Positions 17,557 through 25,174 of a stretch of 64,000 nt of DNA are shown here, piece by piece. Source of the stretch: PALSA-1335 sp965231025 (GTDB lineage: Bacteria > Patescibacteriota > Gracilibacteria > UBA1369); contig OZ246407.1 of NCBI GenBank assembly GCA_965231025.1, positions 434,001 through 498,000 on the forward strand, in the 5' to 3' direction. Position 1 is the stretch's first letter, and each line of letters starts with the position of its first letter. Under the pieces are notes generated by a model. It did no database searches. It saw nothing but the letters and a program-made list of their open reading frames with translations, and was not told the DNA's origin. A program made the translations under genes and the position numbers.

Positions 17557-18414
17557 TTATGCGTTGATAAACGGTTCGTAACCATGTTTTTCGAGTTCGG
17601 TCGCGAGTTCATTTCCACCGGATCTCACAATGTTTCCACCGACCATGATGTGCACAAAGTGCGGCTTCAGGTAGTTCAATATTCTCTGGTAGTGGGTAAT
17701 GAGAAGGACGCCCATGTTGGTGCGCTCAAATACATGCTGTATACCCTCGGCAACGATTTTCAGGGCGTCGATGTCCAAACCGGAATCGATCTCGTCTAGC
17801 ATGGCGATCTTTGGCTGTAATGCAGCCATCTGGATAATCTCGGCCCGCTTCTTTTCACCACCGGAAAATCCTTCATTCACGCTGCGGCCGATGAACTGTC
17901 TGTTCATCTTCACGACTTCAAACTGCTTCTGCACGATCGGCACGAACTGCGCCGGACCGTAAGGTTTCATGGAAGGATTTTGTGCTTTCTGAACTGCGTT
18001 CACGGCGTGCCGTAAAAAATTCCCGAAAGTGATGCCTGGAATCTCGCGGGGGTACTGGAATGCGAGAAACATACCAAGCTGAGCGCGTTTATCGGGATCC
18101 ATTGTCAGAATATTTATGCCGTTCAAAAGGGCTTCCCCTCCGGTAATTTCGTATTTCGGGTGGCCCATGAGCGCGTTGCACAGGGTGCTTTTCCCGGACC
18201 CGTTCGGTCCCATGATGATGTGGATCTCCCCGGATTTGACGGTCAATGAAAAGTTTTTCAGAATCTCCTTGCCTTCTACGGAGACGCAGAGATTTTTCAC
18301 CTCAAGCACGACACCGTTATGAAAGACCTGCGGCAACTCTTTAGCGCTTGATTGAGCCACAGGAGGCTGAACAATTTTTTTGTGCGCGACTGGATTTAAA
18401 CGGCCTGTTTCCAT
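17557..18414 (-). CDS. sufC: SufC ATPase
   Basis: A 285-residue ABC-type ATPase of the SufBCD complex. Walker A is G-P-N-G-S-G-K-S-T, the SufC-specific F-L-A-F-Q-Y-P-R-E-I-P-G segment follows, the signature is F-S-G-G-E-K-K-R, and Walker B is A-M-L-D-E-I-D-S-G-L-D. The frame is open up to 18522, but that part overlaps the Rrf2 gene. ATG 18414 gives a 19-base overlap and a 35-residue N-terminal extension relative to typical SufC. Confidence 0.95.
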   Translation of the reverse strand: METGRLNPVAHKKIVQPPVAQSSAKELPQVFHNGVVLEVKNLCVSVEGKEILKNFSLTVKSGEIHIIMGPNGSGKSTLCNALMGHPKYEITGGEALLNGINILTMDPDKRAQLGMFLAFQYPREIPGITFGNFLRHAVNAVQKAQNPSMKPYGPAQFVPIVQKQFEVVKMNRQFIGRSVNEGFSGGEKKRAEIIQMAALQPKIAMLDEIDSGLDIDALKIVAEGIQHVFERTNMGVLLITHYQRILNYLKPHFVHIMVGGNIVRSGGNELATELEKHGYEPFINA

Positions 18415-18887
18415 TGCGGTTGAAGTAAGTGATGTAAGGTGGTTTGAGTAAAAATATTCACGATGGCCTGGTTGACGGTTCCGAGTCCGTGCCTCATCTG
18501 GCATCGGGGCTGCCTTGAACACAAAGAATTCAGCGCCTGGGCCGAGAGGCAGTGCATAACGGTGACAGGTCCTTCCAGAATCTCGATGATCTCTTTCAAT
18601 GTGATTTCAGCGGCGTCTCTGGCTAGGACATACCCGCCATTTTTGCCGCGGGTCGCATCGATCAACCCTGATTTTCTCAGCTCGAAAGCCGCCTTCTGCA
18701 TAAAAAAGAAGGACATGCCGTGGTCTTCAGCAACGCTGCGCAGGGAAAGCGGTTCGGCCTGCTGCCCTCCGGATTGCTGTTTTCTGGCGAGTTCAATGAG
18801 TAAAAACAGGCCATAATCCAGCTTCTGGGAAAACTGGAGAAATCCGTGTTTCTGGTCGCTCAATTGTGGGCTTAACCCCGATATCAT
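18396..18887 (-). CDS. Rrf2 family transcriptional regulator (putative suf repressor)
   Basis: A 163-residue Rrf2 protein. The N-terminal winged helix runs K-L-D-Y-G-L-F-L-L-I-E-L-A through G-L-I-D-A-T-R-G-K-N-G-G-Y-V-L-A-R. Three cysteines C113, C123 and C129 sit where IscR-type members ligate an Fe-S cluster, so it probably senses cluster supply. It is the first gene of the suf operon and overlaps sufC, implying autoregulation. A good promoter lies at 18918-18946. Confidence 0.92.
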   Translation of the reverse strand: MISGLSPQLSDQKHGFLQFSQKLDYGLFLLIELARKQQSGGQQAEPLSLRSVAEDHGMSFFFMQKAAFELRKSGLIDATRGKNGGYVLARDAAEITLKEIIEILEGPVTVMHCLSAQALNSLCSRQPRCQMRHGLGTVNQAIVNIFTQTTLHHLLQPQWKQAV

Positions 18888-18917
18888 ACTAATATTGTCT
18901 TAATTCGAAGTGGCCCT

Positions 18918-18946
18918 AATCTAAGCGAAAAAATGAAGAATGTCAA
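18918..18946 (-). promoter_or_regulatory. Promoter of the suf operon
   Basis: On the minus strand a perfect TTGACA (18941-18946), a 17-base spacer and TAGATT (18918-18923). The AT-rich bases between it and the ATG at 18887 are a plausible binding site for the Rrf2 regulator, though no clear palindrome was proven. Confidence 0.75.
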
Positions 18947-19026
18947 CGGAAATGCTAGAAGTGTCCGGTGTAGCCGATGTTGTATGGAGATCACAGGGGT
19001 GAATCCTCGTATTTGCCGCAAAAAAA

Positions 19027-19035
19027 TGGTATAAT
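19027..19035 (+). promoter_or_regulatory. Extended -10 promoter of the HExxH gene
   Basis: TGGTATAAT with the hexamer at 19030-19035, 23 bases before ATG 19059. No recognisable -35 at the normal spacing. Confidence 0.65.
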
Positions 19036-19058
19036 AGCAAGATTCATAACAACGAAAA

Positions 19059-20462
19059 ATGAGCAAGGAATCGGCAAAACCGGTAATGCGTACATCGGCC
19101 GAACACAAAGAGCAGCAATTACTGGCAAGACTTGAACAAAAAGTCGAGGCGGTCAAAACGATCAAATCGTTCATGGAGCACCTCACGTTTGACGTCACCC
19201 AGCAATCCCTCGTCGAAAAACTTCAGGATATCTTCGATGCGGTGAAAGCAAACTACCCCCACCTGACGGATAAACTGAAACAGATAACCAACCTCAGGCA
19301 GGCAATTGGAGGAATTCAGAGCGATCTGGAGAACGTCTACAGGACCCATGGTGAAGAGAAAATACAGGACTTGATGACCGAAGCAGCGGAGAACGGGTTT
19401 TCCGGAATGAAAATCCGTGATGTTGATATTGTCGTAACCATCAATGAGCTCCAGGAGGAACATGAACAGCACCTTGTCGAAATCGAATCACTCGAAGATG
19501 ACCAGGATCTGCTCTTTCTCACGAGTCTGCAGTTTGGCATCGACCAGCTGGTCCAAAAATTTCAGCAGATCAAAGCAATGAAAAATGACAGGGGAAAGGT
19601 CGAATCATACTGTGCCGATCTGCTTGGAGTTTCCCCCGGAGATCGCCATGAATTTATGAGGGGGATTGAGGATATTGAATACAGTCCCATCTGCATCACG
19701 GTTTTTATGGAAGCGAAAACCTATGAAAAACATGTCGGGAAAGATACCAGCGGCATACACATGGGGAGATCGCCGATAAACATCGTCAAAGAGTCGGGCG
19801 ACGAGGTGGACATCACGGAAACGGTGGCGCATGAATCCATACACGCCTTTGTGGACGGTTTTCTTCCTCCGACGGAATCAAGGGACAAATATGAAACCGA
19901 TTATTGGGTGAATACCCTCAGGCTGCGCGTAGAAACTCTTGATAAACTGTTGGCGGGCGAGCACAACGTTGGGAAATCCGATGAATTAACAATGAACATT
20001 CCCTATTTTGGAACAATCGGCAATTTTATCGACTCGCTTCACGAAGAAATGATCGCGGACCTGGATCGGGTTGAACAATTGAACATATTCGCCGACAGTG
20101 AACGGGAAACACTGCTCACAACCTTTACAACGGCAAAAAGCAGGTCATACCAGGTCATGCTCGCGCTTCAGGAACTGAAGAAAAAAGCGGTGCATCCGCT
20201 CCTAAAACACCGACTTCAGACATTATTTGAAGACATTGCATTGCGTTTGCAGCGGGCCGCCTCCGAAATGAACCACGCGGTGCTGATAGGTTCAGATCTG
20301 GGAAGCCAGATGGATGTGGAGGCACTGCTTGTTTTATTAAAGCCATCCAAGTATTACCGCCTTAAACGGTACCTTAAATACCGTCACGGCAAGGAGGCGG
20401 TCAAGGATGCCGAAGACAAATTTGAGGAACTTTATAACCCGGAGAGGAGAAAAGCCGCATAG
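19059..20462 (+). CDS. Hypothetical protein with HExxH zinc-metalloprotease motif
   Basis: A 467-residue soluble protein of no family I recognise. Residues 258-262 read H-E-S-I-H inside T-V-A-H-E-S-I-H-A-F-V-D-G, the classical zincin motif with hydrophobic flanks. A possible third ligand is in a Glu-rich segment about 80-90 residues later (F-I-D-S-L-H-E-E-M-I-A-D-L-D). The N-terminal 200 residues look like a long coiled coil, and the C-terminus is helical and basic. No signal peptide, so it should act in the cytoplasm. Peptidase activity is inference from the motif. Confidence 0.75.
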   Translation: MSKESAKPVMRTSAEHKEQQLLARLEQKVEAVKTIKSFMEHLTFDVTQQSLVEKLQDIFDAVKANYPHLTDKLKQITNLRQAIGGIQSDLENVYRTHGEEKIQDLMTEAAENGFSGMKIRDVDIVVTINELQEEHEQHLVEIESLEDDQDLLFLTSLQFGIDQLVQKFQQIKAMKNDRGKVESYCADLLGVSPGDRHEFMRGIEDIEYSPICITVFMEAKTYEKHVGKDTSGIHMGRSPINIVKESGDEVDITETVAHESIHAFVDGFLPPTESRDKYETDYWVNTLRLRVETLDKLLAGEHNVGKSDELTMNIPYFGTIGNFIDSLHEEMIADLDRVEQLNIFADSERETLLTTFTTAKSRSYQVMLALQELKKKAVHPLLKHRLQTLFEDIALRLQRAASEMNHAVLIGSDLGSQMDVEALLVLLKPSKYYRLKRYLKYRHGKEAVKDAEDKFEELYNPERRKAA

Positions 20463-20500
20463 GTTTGGCGCTTTTCAACATGGCAAATAAGCCGAAAGTA

Positions 20501-20509
20501 TGCTAAAAT
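20501..20509 (+). promoter_or_regulatory. Extended -10 promoter of the murein hydrolase fusion
   Basis: TGCTAAAAT, hexamer TAAAAT at 20504-20509, 30 bases before ATG 20539. Confidence 0.55.
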
Positions 20510-20538
20510 ATCAAGATATGTTTGTGTCTTGAGTTGCT

Positions 20539-22350
20539 ATGAAATTTATCTGGGCGTACATGCCAAAACCGGAGAGTGATGCCGACAAGGCAAAAGAGAA
20601 GCCTCCAGGCGGGTCCCAGGCCGCGGAAGCGGTGCCGGGAAGAGCGAAGCTGGGTGAAATCGGCGCCGATTTAAAAGTCTACATTGAAGCGTTTGAAAAG
20701 CTCGATCCCAAAGAAAAGGAGGAGTTTTTAAAAAAAGCACGGCAGTGGGATCAGGGCGGAAATATGGACGAAATCCGCCGCGCCGGCATAACGGCCGCGG
20801 AAAACGAAAAAGATCCGAATAAAAAACACGAACTTCTCTCCGCGATATTTCTGGAAAGAGACAAAAAAGCGAACACCAAAATGTCCTTCAGGGTCGATTT
20901 TAAAGGGAACGACCTGGCGGAAAGAAAAGTCGGAGCGGGAGACCTTTTGCCGATTTCCGCCAAAGCGATTCGTGTTCAATACGCGGACGGACGAATCATT
21001 GAAAGAGCAATACGCACCATAAACCCGACCACCGGCCGTATCGGGTACTATGAAGCCGCCGCGCTCCAGCAGGGAATTTATCAGTACGTGCCGGTCTTTA
21101 CCGGTACTACGGTCGATGTATTGGAGTCGCAGCCAGGGGACAGCTTTGAAGTCAAACGCCGCATGTTCGCGGAAAACATGGAGATCTACAACCCGCCGCA
21201 GCGGAGCGCCCCGTTGAGTTATTCCGGGGGAACATTAACCGGATACGCGGCCGCGCCCGGCCTGCGCTCAACGCCTTCATATCCCCAGCAAAAAAGCGGA
21301 ACCCCGCGGTTTGTGACGAGCGCTCCGATTGCAGGGTCCAGGAAAATTGAGGGAAAATCGTACGAAGCGGTGGATCGTGGTTTCTGGAGCAGAAATGTGG
21401 ACATTGCCTATCACGAAAAATTCATGGGGGTGGAGATTGCCGGCGGAGTAAACAGGTTTATCCTCCCATACCTCAAAGAGGCCGAAGCAAGAATTCGCGC
21501 GGCGGGAATCACCTACAATTTTCGGGACGTTCAGTGCCATAACGACCGGGATGTGAGAGGAATGCCAGGTTTGAAGAGTTACCATGCCTACGGTGTGGCA
21601 GTGGACATTAATCCGGGCGATAACGCCTTCCAACAATCGTGGGACTCCCTCAATCCGGAGAAAAGAATTCCCATGGAAGTCGTACAGATTATGGAAAGCC
21701 TCGGGTTCCGGTGGGGAGGCCGATGGACAGGCAGACCCGACGCCATGCATTTTGAATTTGGGATCAATCCGGTCACTTCACAGGCCCTGCTCACAGACCC
21801 CGATGCAAAACAGTTGGCGGCACAAATTCTGCCAAAGCAGACACCGTCCGCAGTGGAGCCAAGACCGATTGAGGGGGGGCAGGGTTCCCCGCAGTTAGCC
21901 CAGAGCGCGGAGCAAGCCACGGAACGCTGGCTTCCGCTCATCAAGGCAAGCTGCGAAAGGAACGGCATACCCCAATATGTGAATCTGGTCAGGGCATTTA
22001 TGTACCGGGAATCAGGGGGAAAACCAGGCGCGGTCGGAAGAAACAGCAATGGGACTTTTGACCAGGGCTTGATGCAGCTCAACAGTAACTATTTTAAAGA
22101 TCCGAACGTCATGGATCCCGCGACCAACATTGAAATGGGGGTTAAGGCCATCGCGGGGCTGCTCAAAAGATACGGCGGCAACATCGAAAATGTCATCATG
22201 GCCTATAACTGCGGACACGCGCCAAGCGAAGGAGTTATCCCCCCTAGAACAAGAAACGTGTACCTTCCGAAAGTCCTGGCAACCTACAGTTCACTCGAAT
22301 CAAGCAACCCTGATACTGGAGGAACCGGCGGGAACAGTGCGGTGGCTTGA
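20539..22350 (+). CDS. M15-type peptidase and lytic transglycosylase fusion
   Basis: A 603-residue protein with two murein-cutting domains. Residues about 285-410 form a VanY/M15-like carboxypeptidase: H349-A-Y-G-V-A-V-D356 and M-H404-F-E-F supply the zinc ligands. Residues about 465-590 form an SLT (goose-lysozyme-like) domain with catalytic E491 in Y-R-E-S-G-G, then G-L-M-Q-L-N and A-Y-N-C-G. The first 280 residues are unrecognised and acidic. No signal peptide is visible despite a peptidoglycan substrate, so export would need another route. Ends with TGA. Has its own promoter. Confidence 0.85.
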   Translation: MKFIWAYMPKPESDADKAKEKPPGGSQAAEAVPGRAKLGEIGADLKVYIEAFEKLDPKEKEEFLKKARQWDQGGNMDEIRRAGITAAENEKDPNKKHELLSAIFLERDKKANTKMSFRVDFKGNDLAERKVGAGDLLPISAKAIRVQYADGRIIERAIRTINPTTGRIGYYEAAALQQGIYQYVPVFTGTTVDVLESQPGDSFEVKRRMFAENMEIYNPPQRSAPLSYSGGTLTGYAAAPGLRSTPSYPQQKSGTPRFVTSAPIAGSRKIEGKSYEAVDRGFWSRNVDIAYHEKFMGVEIAGGVNRFILPYLKEAEARIRAAGITYNFRDVQCHNDRDVRGMPGLKSYHAYGVAVDINPGDNAFQQSWDSLNPEKRIPMEVVQIMESLGFRWGGRWTGRPDAMHFEFGINPVTSQALLTDPDAKQLAAQILPKQTPSAVEPRPIEGGQGSPQLAQSAEQATERWLPLIKASCERNGIPQYVNLVRAFMYRESGGKPGAVGRNSNGTFDQGLMQLNSNYFKDPNVMDPATNIEMGVKAIAGLLKRYGGNIENVIMAYNCGHAPSEGVIPPRTRNVYLPKVLATYSSLESSNPDTGGTGGNSAVA

Positions 22351-22379
22351 GGGAGGATATATTTATAAATGAACGTGGG

Positions 22380-22412
22380 GCGGCCCGGGGAGCGAAAGCT
22401 CACCCGGGCCGC
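22380..22412. terminator. GC-rich hairpin with GAAA tetraloop
   Basis: GCGGCCCGGG (22380-22389) pairs with CCCGGGCCGC (22403-22412). Inside it GAGC and GCTC pair around a GAAA loop, with one bulged A. It lies 31 bases downstream of the basic-protein gene on the minus strand. Neither strand has a T-run after it, so it may protect an mRNA end rather than being a classic intrinsic terminator. Its composition is unlike the surroundings. Confidence 0.65.
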
Positions 22413-22443
22413 TGTTAAGCTGGCTTGAAGCTGGTTGCCCTAC

Positions 22444-22665
22444 CTAACGGCGGGCTACGTAGCAAGAGATCTTCTTGGAGACCTTCTTCGCGCGGAAGAC
22501 CTTGATCGTGGCCTTCGCCCTCCCGCCGCGACCGGCGCGGTGGTTGGCGGAGGAGCTCTTGTCCCGGCGGTCCTTGGGACGGCTGATGCGCTCCTCGGGC
22601 AGCTTTGATTCGAGCTCGCGGACGGCATCCTGAAAACGGCGGTCAACCTTCAACGTACGGGCCAT
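22444..22665 (-). CDS. Small very basic protein, GC-rich island
   Basis: A 73-residue protein of no recognised family, dominated by Arg, Lys and Ser (M-A-R-T-L-K-V-D-R-R-F, then R-A-G-R-G-G-R-A-K), which suggests nucleic-acid binding. ATG 22665 is chosen because AAGGAGA lies 7 bases upstream, the best Shine-Dalgarno in the window; the frame also runs on to 22713. Codons are markedly G/C-ending, unlike neighbouring genes, and a GC-rich hairpin follows. These are signs of recent transfer or of a mobile cassette, but no transposase or repeat ends are seen. Confidence 0.65.
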   Translation of the reverse strand: MARTLKVDRRFQDAVRELESKLPEERISRPKDRRDKSSSANHRAGRGGRAKATIKVFRAKKVSKKISCYVARR

Positions 22666-22888
22666 GTGGCATCTCCTTGAGAAACGTTCACTGCAACGGG
22701 ACCCAGGCTTCAAACTGACAGCCTACCTACCACGCAATGCATGCGGAAAAGAGAGCGGAAGCTCAAAAGTAAACGGACCAGTCCGTTTCTTTCTTTTACA
22801 CGCACGGTTGCGGAATAGGTAACTATCAGCGTTTTTTTAAAGATCATGAAAAAACAGTGACGAAATTATACCAAGTAAATCAATTCTG
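22666..22888. other. Intergenic region with perfect operator-like palindrome
   Basis: AAACGGAC-CA-GTCCGTTT at 22771-22788 is a perfect 8-base inverted repeat with a 2-base centre, of the type bound by TetR-family repressors. It sits 106 bases upstream of the basic-protein gene and is followed on the plus strand by a T-rich run, so it could also be a weak terminator. No TetR gene is present in the window. The rest of the interval shows no gene. Confidence 0.55.
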
Positions 22889-23308
22889 TCAAATGCAGAA
22901 AAGCCGGTCAAATTTCTCCCTGATCGCCAGAACATAGGTCATATGCGAGCGCGAGATCTCAAAAGATCTCACATTGCTCGTTTTCATCACTGTACAAAAA
23001 TCACCGTTCAGGAGCGGAAAGGAAACGATAACCCTAAACAGCGCTTTGCCAGATTTATCGTAGCCAACGATATCAAACGGCCTCGACGGGAATTTATCCG
23101 GAAGTTGCACACCTTCAAGATTCTCATAAAAAGCGACGTGACCGTCCATCGGCAAATCGCGGAAGTATTTTTGAAAAGTTGTTCGCACCGCTTCAATACT
23201 CACTCCGAAAAAAGCACGAAGTGAGTCTTCGGCATCAGCAAGCGATTGTGGAGTACCAAAGGGGAGTGCGCTCGTTCGTGGGTTCTCAGACTCTCCGCGT
23301 TCAAACAT
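22889..23308 (-). CDS. Hypothetical protein, 139 residues
   Basis: Not recognised. A soluble protein with a mixed helix/strand pattern: an N-terminal helical part to residue 50, then beta-rich segments (F-D-I-V-G-Y-D-K-S-G-K-A-L-F-R-V-I-V). No catalytic motif is evident. It has a near-consensus minus-strand promoter at 23334-23361 that overlaps the promoter of the divergent gene. Confidence 0.7.
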   Translation of the reverse strand: MFERGESENPRTSALPFGTPQSLADAEDSLRAFFGVSIEAVRTTFQKYFRDLPMDGHVAFYENLEGVQLPDKFPSRPFDIVGYDKSGKALFRVIVSFPLLNGDFCTVMKTSNVRSFEISRSHMTYVLAIREKFDRLFCI

Positions 23309-23333
23309 ATGATTTTCTCAGAGAAAGGGGAGG

Positions 23334-23361
23334 ATTATAACCCCTAAGTGACTTTTGTCAA
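23334..23361 (-). promoter_or_regulatory. Consensus promoter, minus strand, of divergent pair
   Basis: TTGACA (23356-23361 on the minus strand), 16-base spacer, TATAAT (23334-23339). Both hexamers are perfect. The -35 shares its bases with the -35 of the opposite promoter. Confidence 0.8.
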
Positions 23362-23383
23362 CAGGCCGGAAAAATGGTATAAT
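23355..23383 (+). promoter_or_regulatory. Promoter, plus strand, of divergent pair
   Basis: TTGTCA (23355-23360), 17-base spacer, extended TGGTATAAT (hexamer 23378-23383). It starts the 105-residue gene, whose ATG is 20 bases downstream of the -10. Confidence 0.75.
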
Positions 23384-23403
23384 ACTAAGATATATTGCCC
23401 CCT

Positions 23404-23721
23404 ATGGAAACATCCCAGCAACACAAAAAGGAAAAACCGAGAGCGTTGATCGAGACCGGCAACAAGTACGGGAAGATCCTGCGTGACCGCGTTGAAAAAC
23501 TAAAACAGTGGGGCGTCACCGGCGATGAGGCCAAGGAGATTTATAAAACGGCCATTTTGTCATTGCACGCGCTCGGAGAAGAAGCATCCCCAAGCGACAA
23601 AGCCGCCGCCATTGAGGCATCCATCATCAAAGTCCTCGGGAAGACAAAATATGACACGGTCACCGCCCAGGCCAGGGTCGGTCACGAAATAAGATTCAGG
23701 ATCGAAGACACGCTCAAATAA
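23404..23721 (+). CDS. Hypothetical protein, 105 residues
   Basis: Not recognised. Small, soluble and helical, with a Lys-rich N-terminus. ATG 23404 is preferred to the TTG at 23395 because of the promoter position. It is divergent from the 139-residue gene and ends one base before the convergent acyltransferase gene. Confidence 0.65.
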   Translation: METSQQHKKEKPRALIETGNKYGKILRDRVEKLKQWGVTGDEAKEIYKTAILSLHALGEEASPSDKAAAIEASIIKVLGKTKYDTVTAQARVGHEIRFRIEDTLK

Positions 23722-23722
23722 C

Positions 23723-24268
23723 TCATTCGATATCTTTCACAACGATCGCCGGATTCCCCGCCGCGATCTTTTTTGCAGGAACGTCTTTCGTGACCACCGC
23801 CCGGAACCCAACGACGCTTTCATCTCCAATCGTCACGCCTTTAAGCACCGCGGACTGCCCGGCCAGCCACACCCGGTTCCCAATAATAATCGGCGCGGAT
23901 TTGATCGCCGAAGGATCATTCCTCTTATCAAAATGCACCGAATGGAAATCGTTATCAATGAGCATCACGCTTCCCAGCAGACAGTCTTCGCCGATCGTCA
24001 CGGCCTTTCTGCACTGGATCGTGACCCCGTTCAGCCGGCATTTGTCCCCGACGGTGATCACGGCTTCGGGCGAGTACGTAAAAAAACCGTTCATCTCTTT
24101 ATGTGTCCACAGGTTCACATCATCCCCGATGATGAGCTTGCCCGGCCCCCTGAAACAAAATTGTGGACTCAAAATAATTCGTTTCCCGAACACGACCCTT
24201 TTGCCGTACCGCAAAGAGAAAAGGAACTTGAGAACAACGCTGAGATAACGGGCGATCAAAATTTTCAT
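23723..24268 (-). CDS. Hexapeptide-repeat acyltransferase
   Basis: A 181-residue left-handed beta-helix protein related to maltose/galactoside O-acetyltransferases and colanic-acid or O-antigen acetyltransferases. Hexapeptide turns of the form [I/V]-G-x-x-x-x recur (G-D-D-V-N-L, I-G-E-D-C-L-L-G, I-I-I-G-N-R-V-W-L-A, V-T-I-G-D-E-S-V-V-G). The C-terminus ends A-A-G-N-P-A as in the family. The N-terminal helix is hydrophobic and basic, suggesting membrane contact. Probably acetylates a surface sugar. The nearest downstream feature is the convergent 105-residue gene. Confidence 0.88.
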   Translation of the reverse strand: MKILIARYLSVVLKFLFSLRYGKRVVFGKRIILSPQFCFRGPGKLIIGDDVNLWTHKEMNGFFTYSPEAVITVGDKCRLNGVTIQCRKAVTIGEDCLLGSVMLIDNDFHSVHFDKRNDPSAIKSAPIIIGNRVWLAGQSAVLKGVTIGDESVVGFRAVVTKDVPAKKIAAGNPAIVVKDIE

Positions 24269-24274
24269 AATATT

Positions 24275-24350
24275 TGGTGGGCCTGCCTGGACTTGAACCA
24301 GGGACCAATCGGTTATGAGCCGACTGCTCTAACCACTGAGCTACAGGCCC
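24275..24350 (-). tRNA. tRNA with CAT anticodon (Met or lysidine-type Ile)
   Basis: A 76-base cloverleaf with encoded CCA. The acceptor stem is GGGCCTG/CAGGCCC, the D arm carries AGCTCAGTGG, the anticodon loop is CTCATAA, and the T arm is CTGGTTCAAGTCCAG. The anticodon CAT serves elongator Met or, with lysidine, Ile(AUA). The GTGGTTAGAGCAG and TTGG features resemble some Ile2 tRNAs, while the acceptor resembles Met tRNAs, so the charge is left open. The acceptor rules out initiator type, since 1:72 is paired. Confidence 0.93.
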
Positions 24351-24379
24351 GAGAGTGGAACGAAGGGGCTGCAGCTTGC

Positions 24380-24390
24380 GCTACAGGCCC
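24380..24390 (-). repeat. Partial repeat of the tRNA 5' end
   Basis: The 11 bases GGGCCTGTAGC at the tRNA 5' end occur again 40 bases upstream of it, followed by GCAAGCTGC instead of the D arm. It may be a remnant of a duplicated tRNA or an integration scar. Confidence 0.4.
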
Positions 24391-24484
24391 ATTTGTAAAA
24401 GAACCCCGAGTCCCTGAAATTCTAATATAGCGGGACTAAATACACAACTCTCAGTATCGCAGACAGCCACTGTGCTCCAAAATT

Positions 24485-25099
24485 TCACTCCGTCTGCAAG
24501 GGAACAAACAGGAATCCAAAATGCTCCTCCTGAATAATTTTTCCGTCAGGGAGTTTGTCGACGGAAAAAACGGATTCCAGAACCGGAATCACCATTCTTC
24601 CTCCGGGCTTTAACTGATCCACAAGCGCTGAAGGCAGCTGCGGAGCCGATGCGGAAACCAGGATCCTATCAAAACTCCTCCCAGGAATCCCCACGGATTT
24701 TTGCGCCCGGACAATCTCAACATTCTGAAAATGGTACGGCTGGAGGTGTGCACGGCCTAGCACGACAAGATCCTCATAAATATCTACGCCTGTTATCCGG
24801 CCTTTTGGCCCTGCCAGTTGCGCAAGCAGAGCGGTCGTCCAGGCGCTTCCCGAACCGACATCAAGAATCTCTTCGCCTTCCTGTGGCTGAAGAAGCTCCA
24901 ACATGAATGCCACCGTGGTGGGCTGGGAAATGGTCTGCCCGAAGCCGATCGGCAGGGGACCGTCGTTATAGGCCTCACCGGCATACTGTTGAAGCACAAA
25001 CTTCCCACGGTCCACGAACCGGAACGCGTCAATAACCCTCGGGGTTGAAAGCACGCCTTCTTTAACCAGATAATCGACCAGTTCATCGTTGGTGTTCAT
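24485..25099 (-). CDS. pcm: Protein-L-isoaspartate O-methyltransferase
   Basis: A 204-residue SAM-dependent enzyme that repairs damaged aspartyl residues. The N-terminal V-L-S-T-P-R-V-I-D-A-F and the P-L-P-I-G-F-G-Q-T-I-S-Q-P motif are diagnostic of PCMT. SAM motif I reads L-D-V-G-S-G-S-A-W-T-T-A. ATG 25099 is preferred; the frame is open for 12 more codons, which would encode an unrelated hydrophobic stretch running up to the rpsT terminator. It follows rpsT, separated by that terminator. Confidence 0.92.
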   Translation of the reverse strand: MNTNDELVDYLVKEGVLSTPRVIDAFRFVDRGKFVLQQYAGEAYNDGPLPIGFGQTISQPTTVAFMLELLQPQEGEEILDVGSGSAWTTALLAQLAGPKGRITGVDIYEDLVVLGRAHLQPYHFQNVEIVRAQKSVGIPGRSFDRILVSASAPQLPSALVDQLKPGGRMVIPVLESVFSVDKLPDGKIIQEEHFGFLFVPLQTE

Positions 25100-25121
25100 G
25101 GGGATATTGTGACAAAAATAT

Positions 25122-25150
25122 ACAAAAACTGCCACCCGAAGGCGGCAGTT
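25122..25150 (-). terminator. Rho-independent terminator of rpsT
   Basis: AACTGCC (25127-25133) pairs with GGCAGTT (25144-25150), with a small inner CC/GG stem and a loop. On the minus strand the stem is followed by TTTTTGTATATTTTT. It lies 25 bases after the rpsT stop. Confidence 0.85.
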
Positions 25151-25174
25151 GAATCTTAAGAATGAAAAAGTCTC

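Noticed and set aside
18415..18522. Upstream extension of sufC
   Set aside because: It overlaps the Rrf2 coding region out of frame and adds nothing like SufC.
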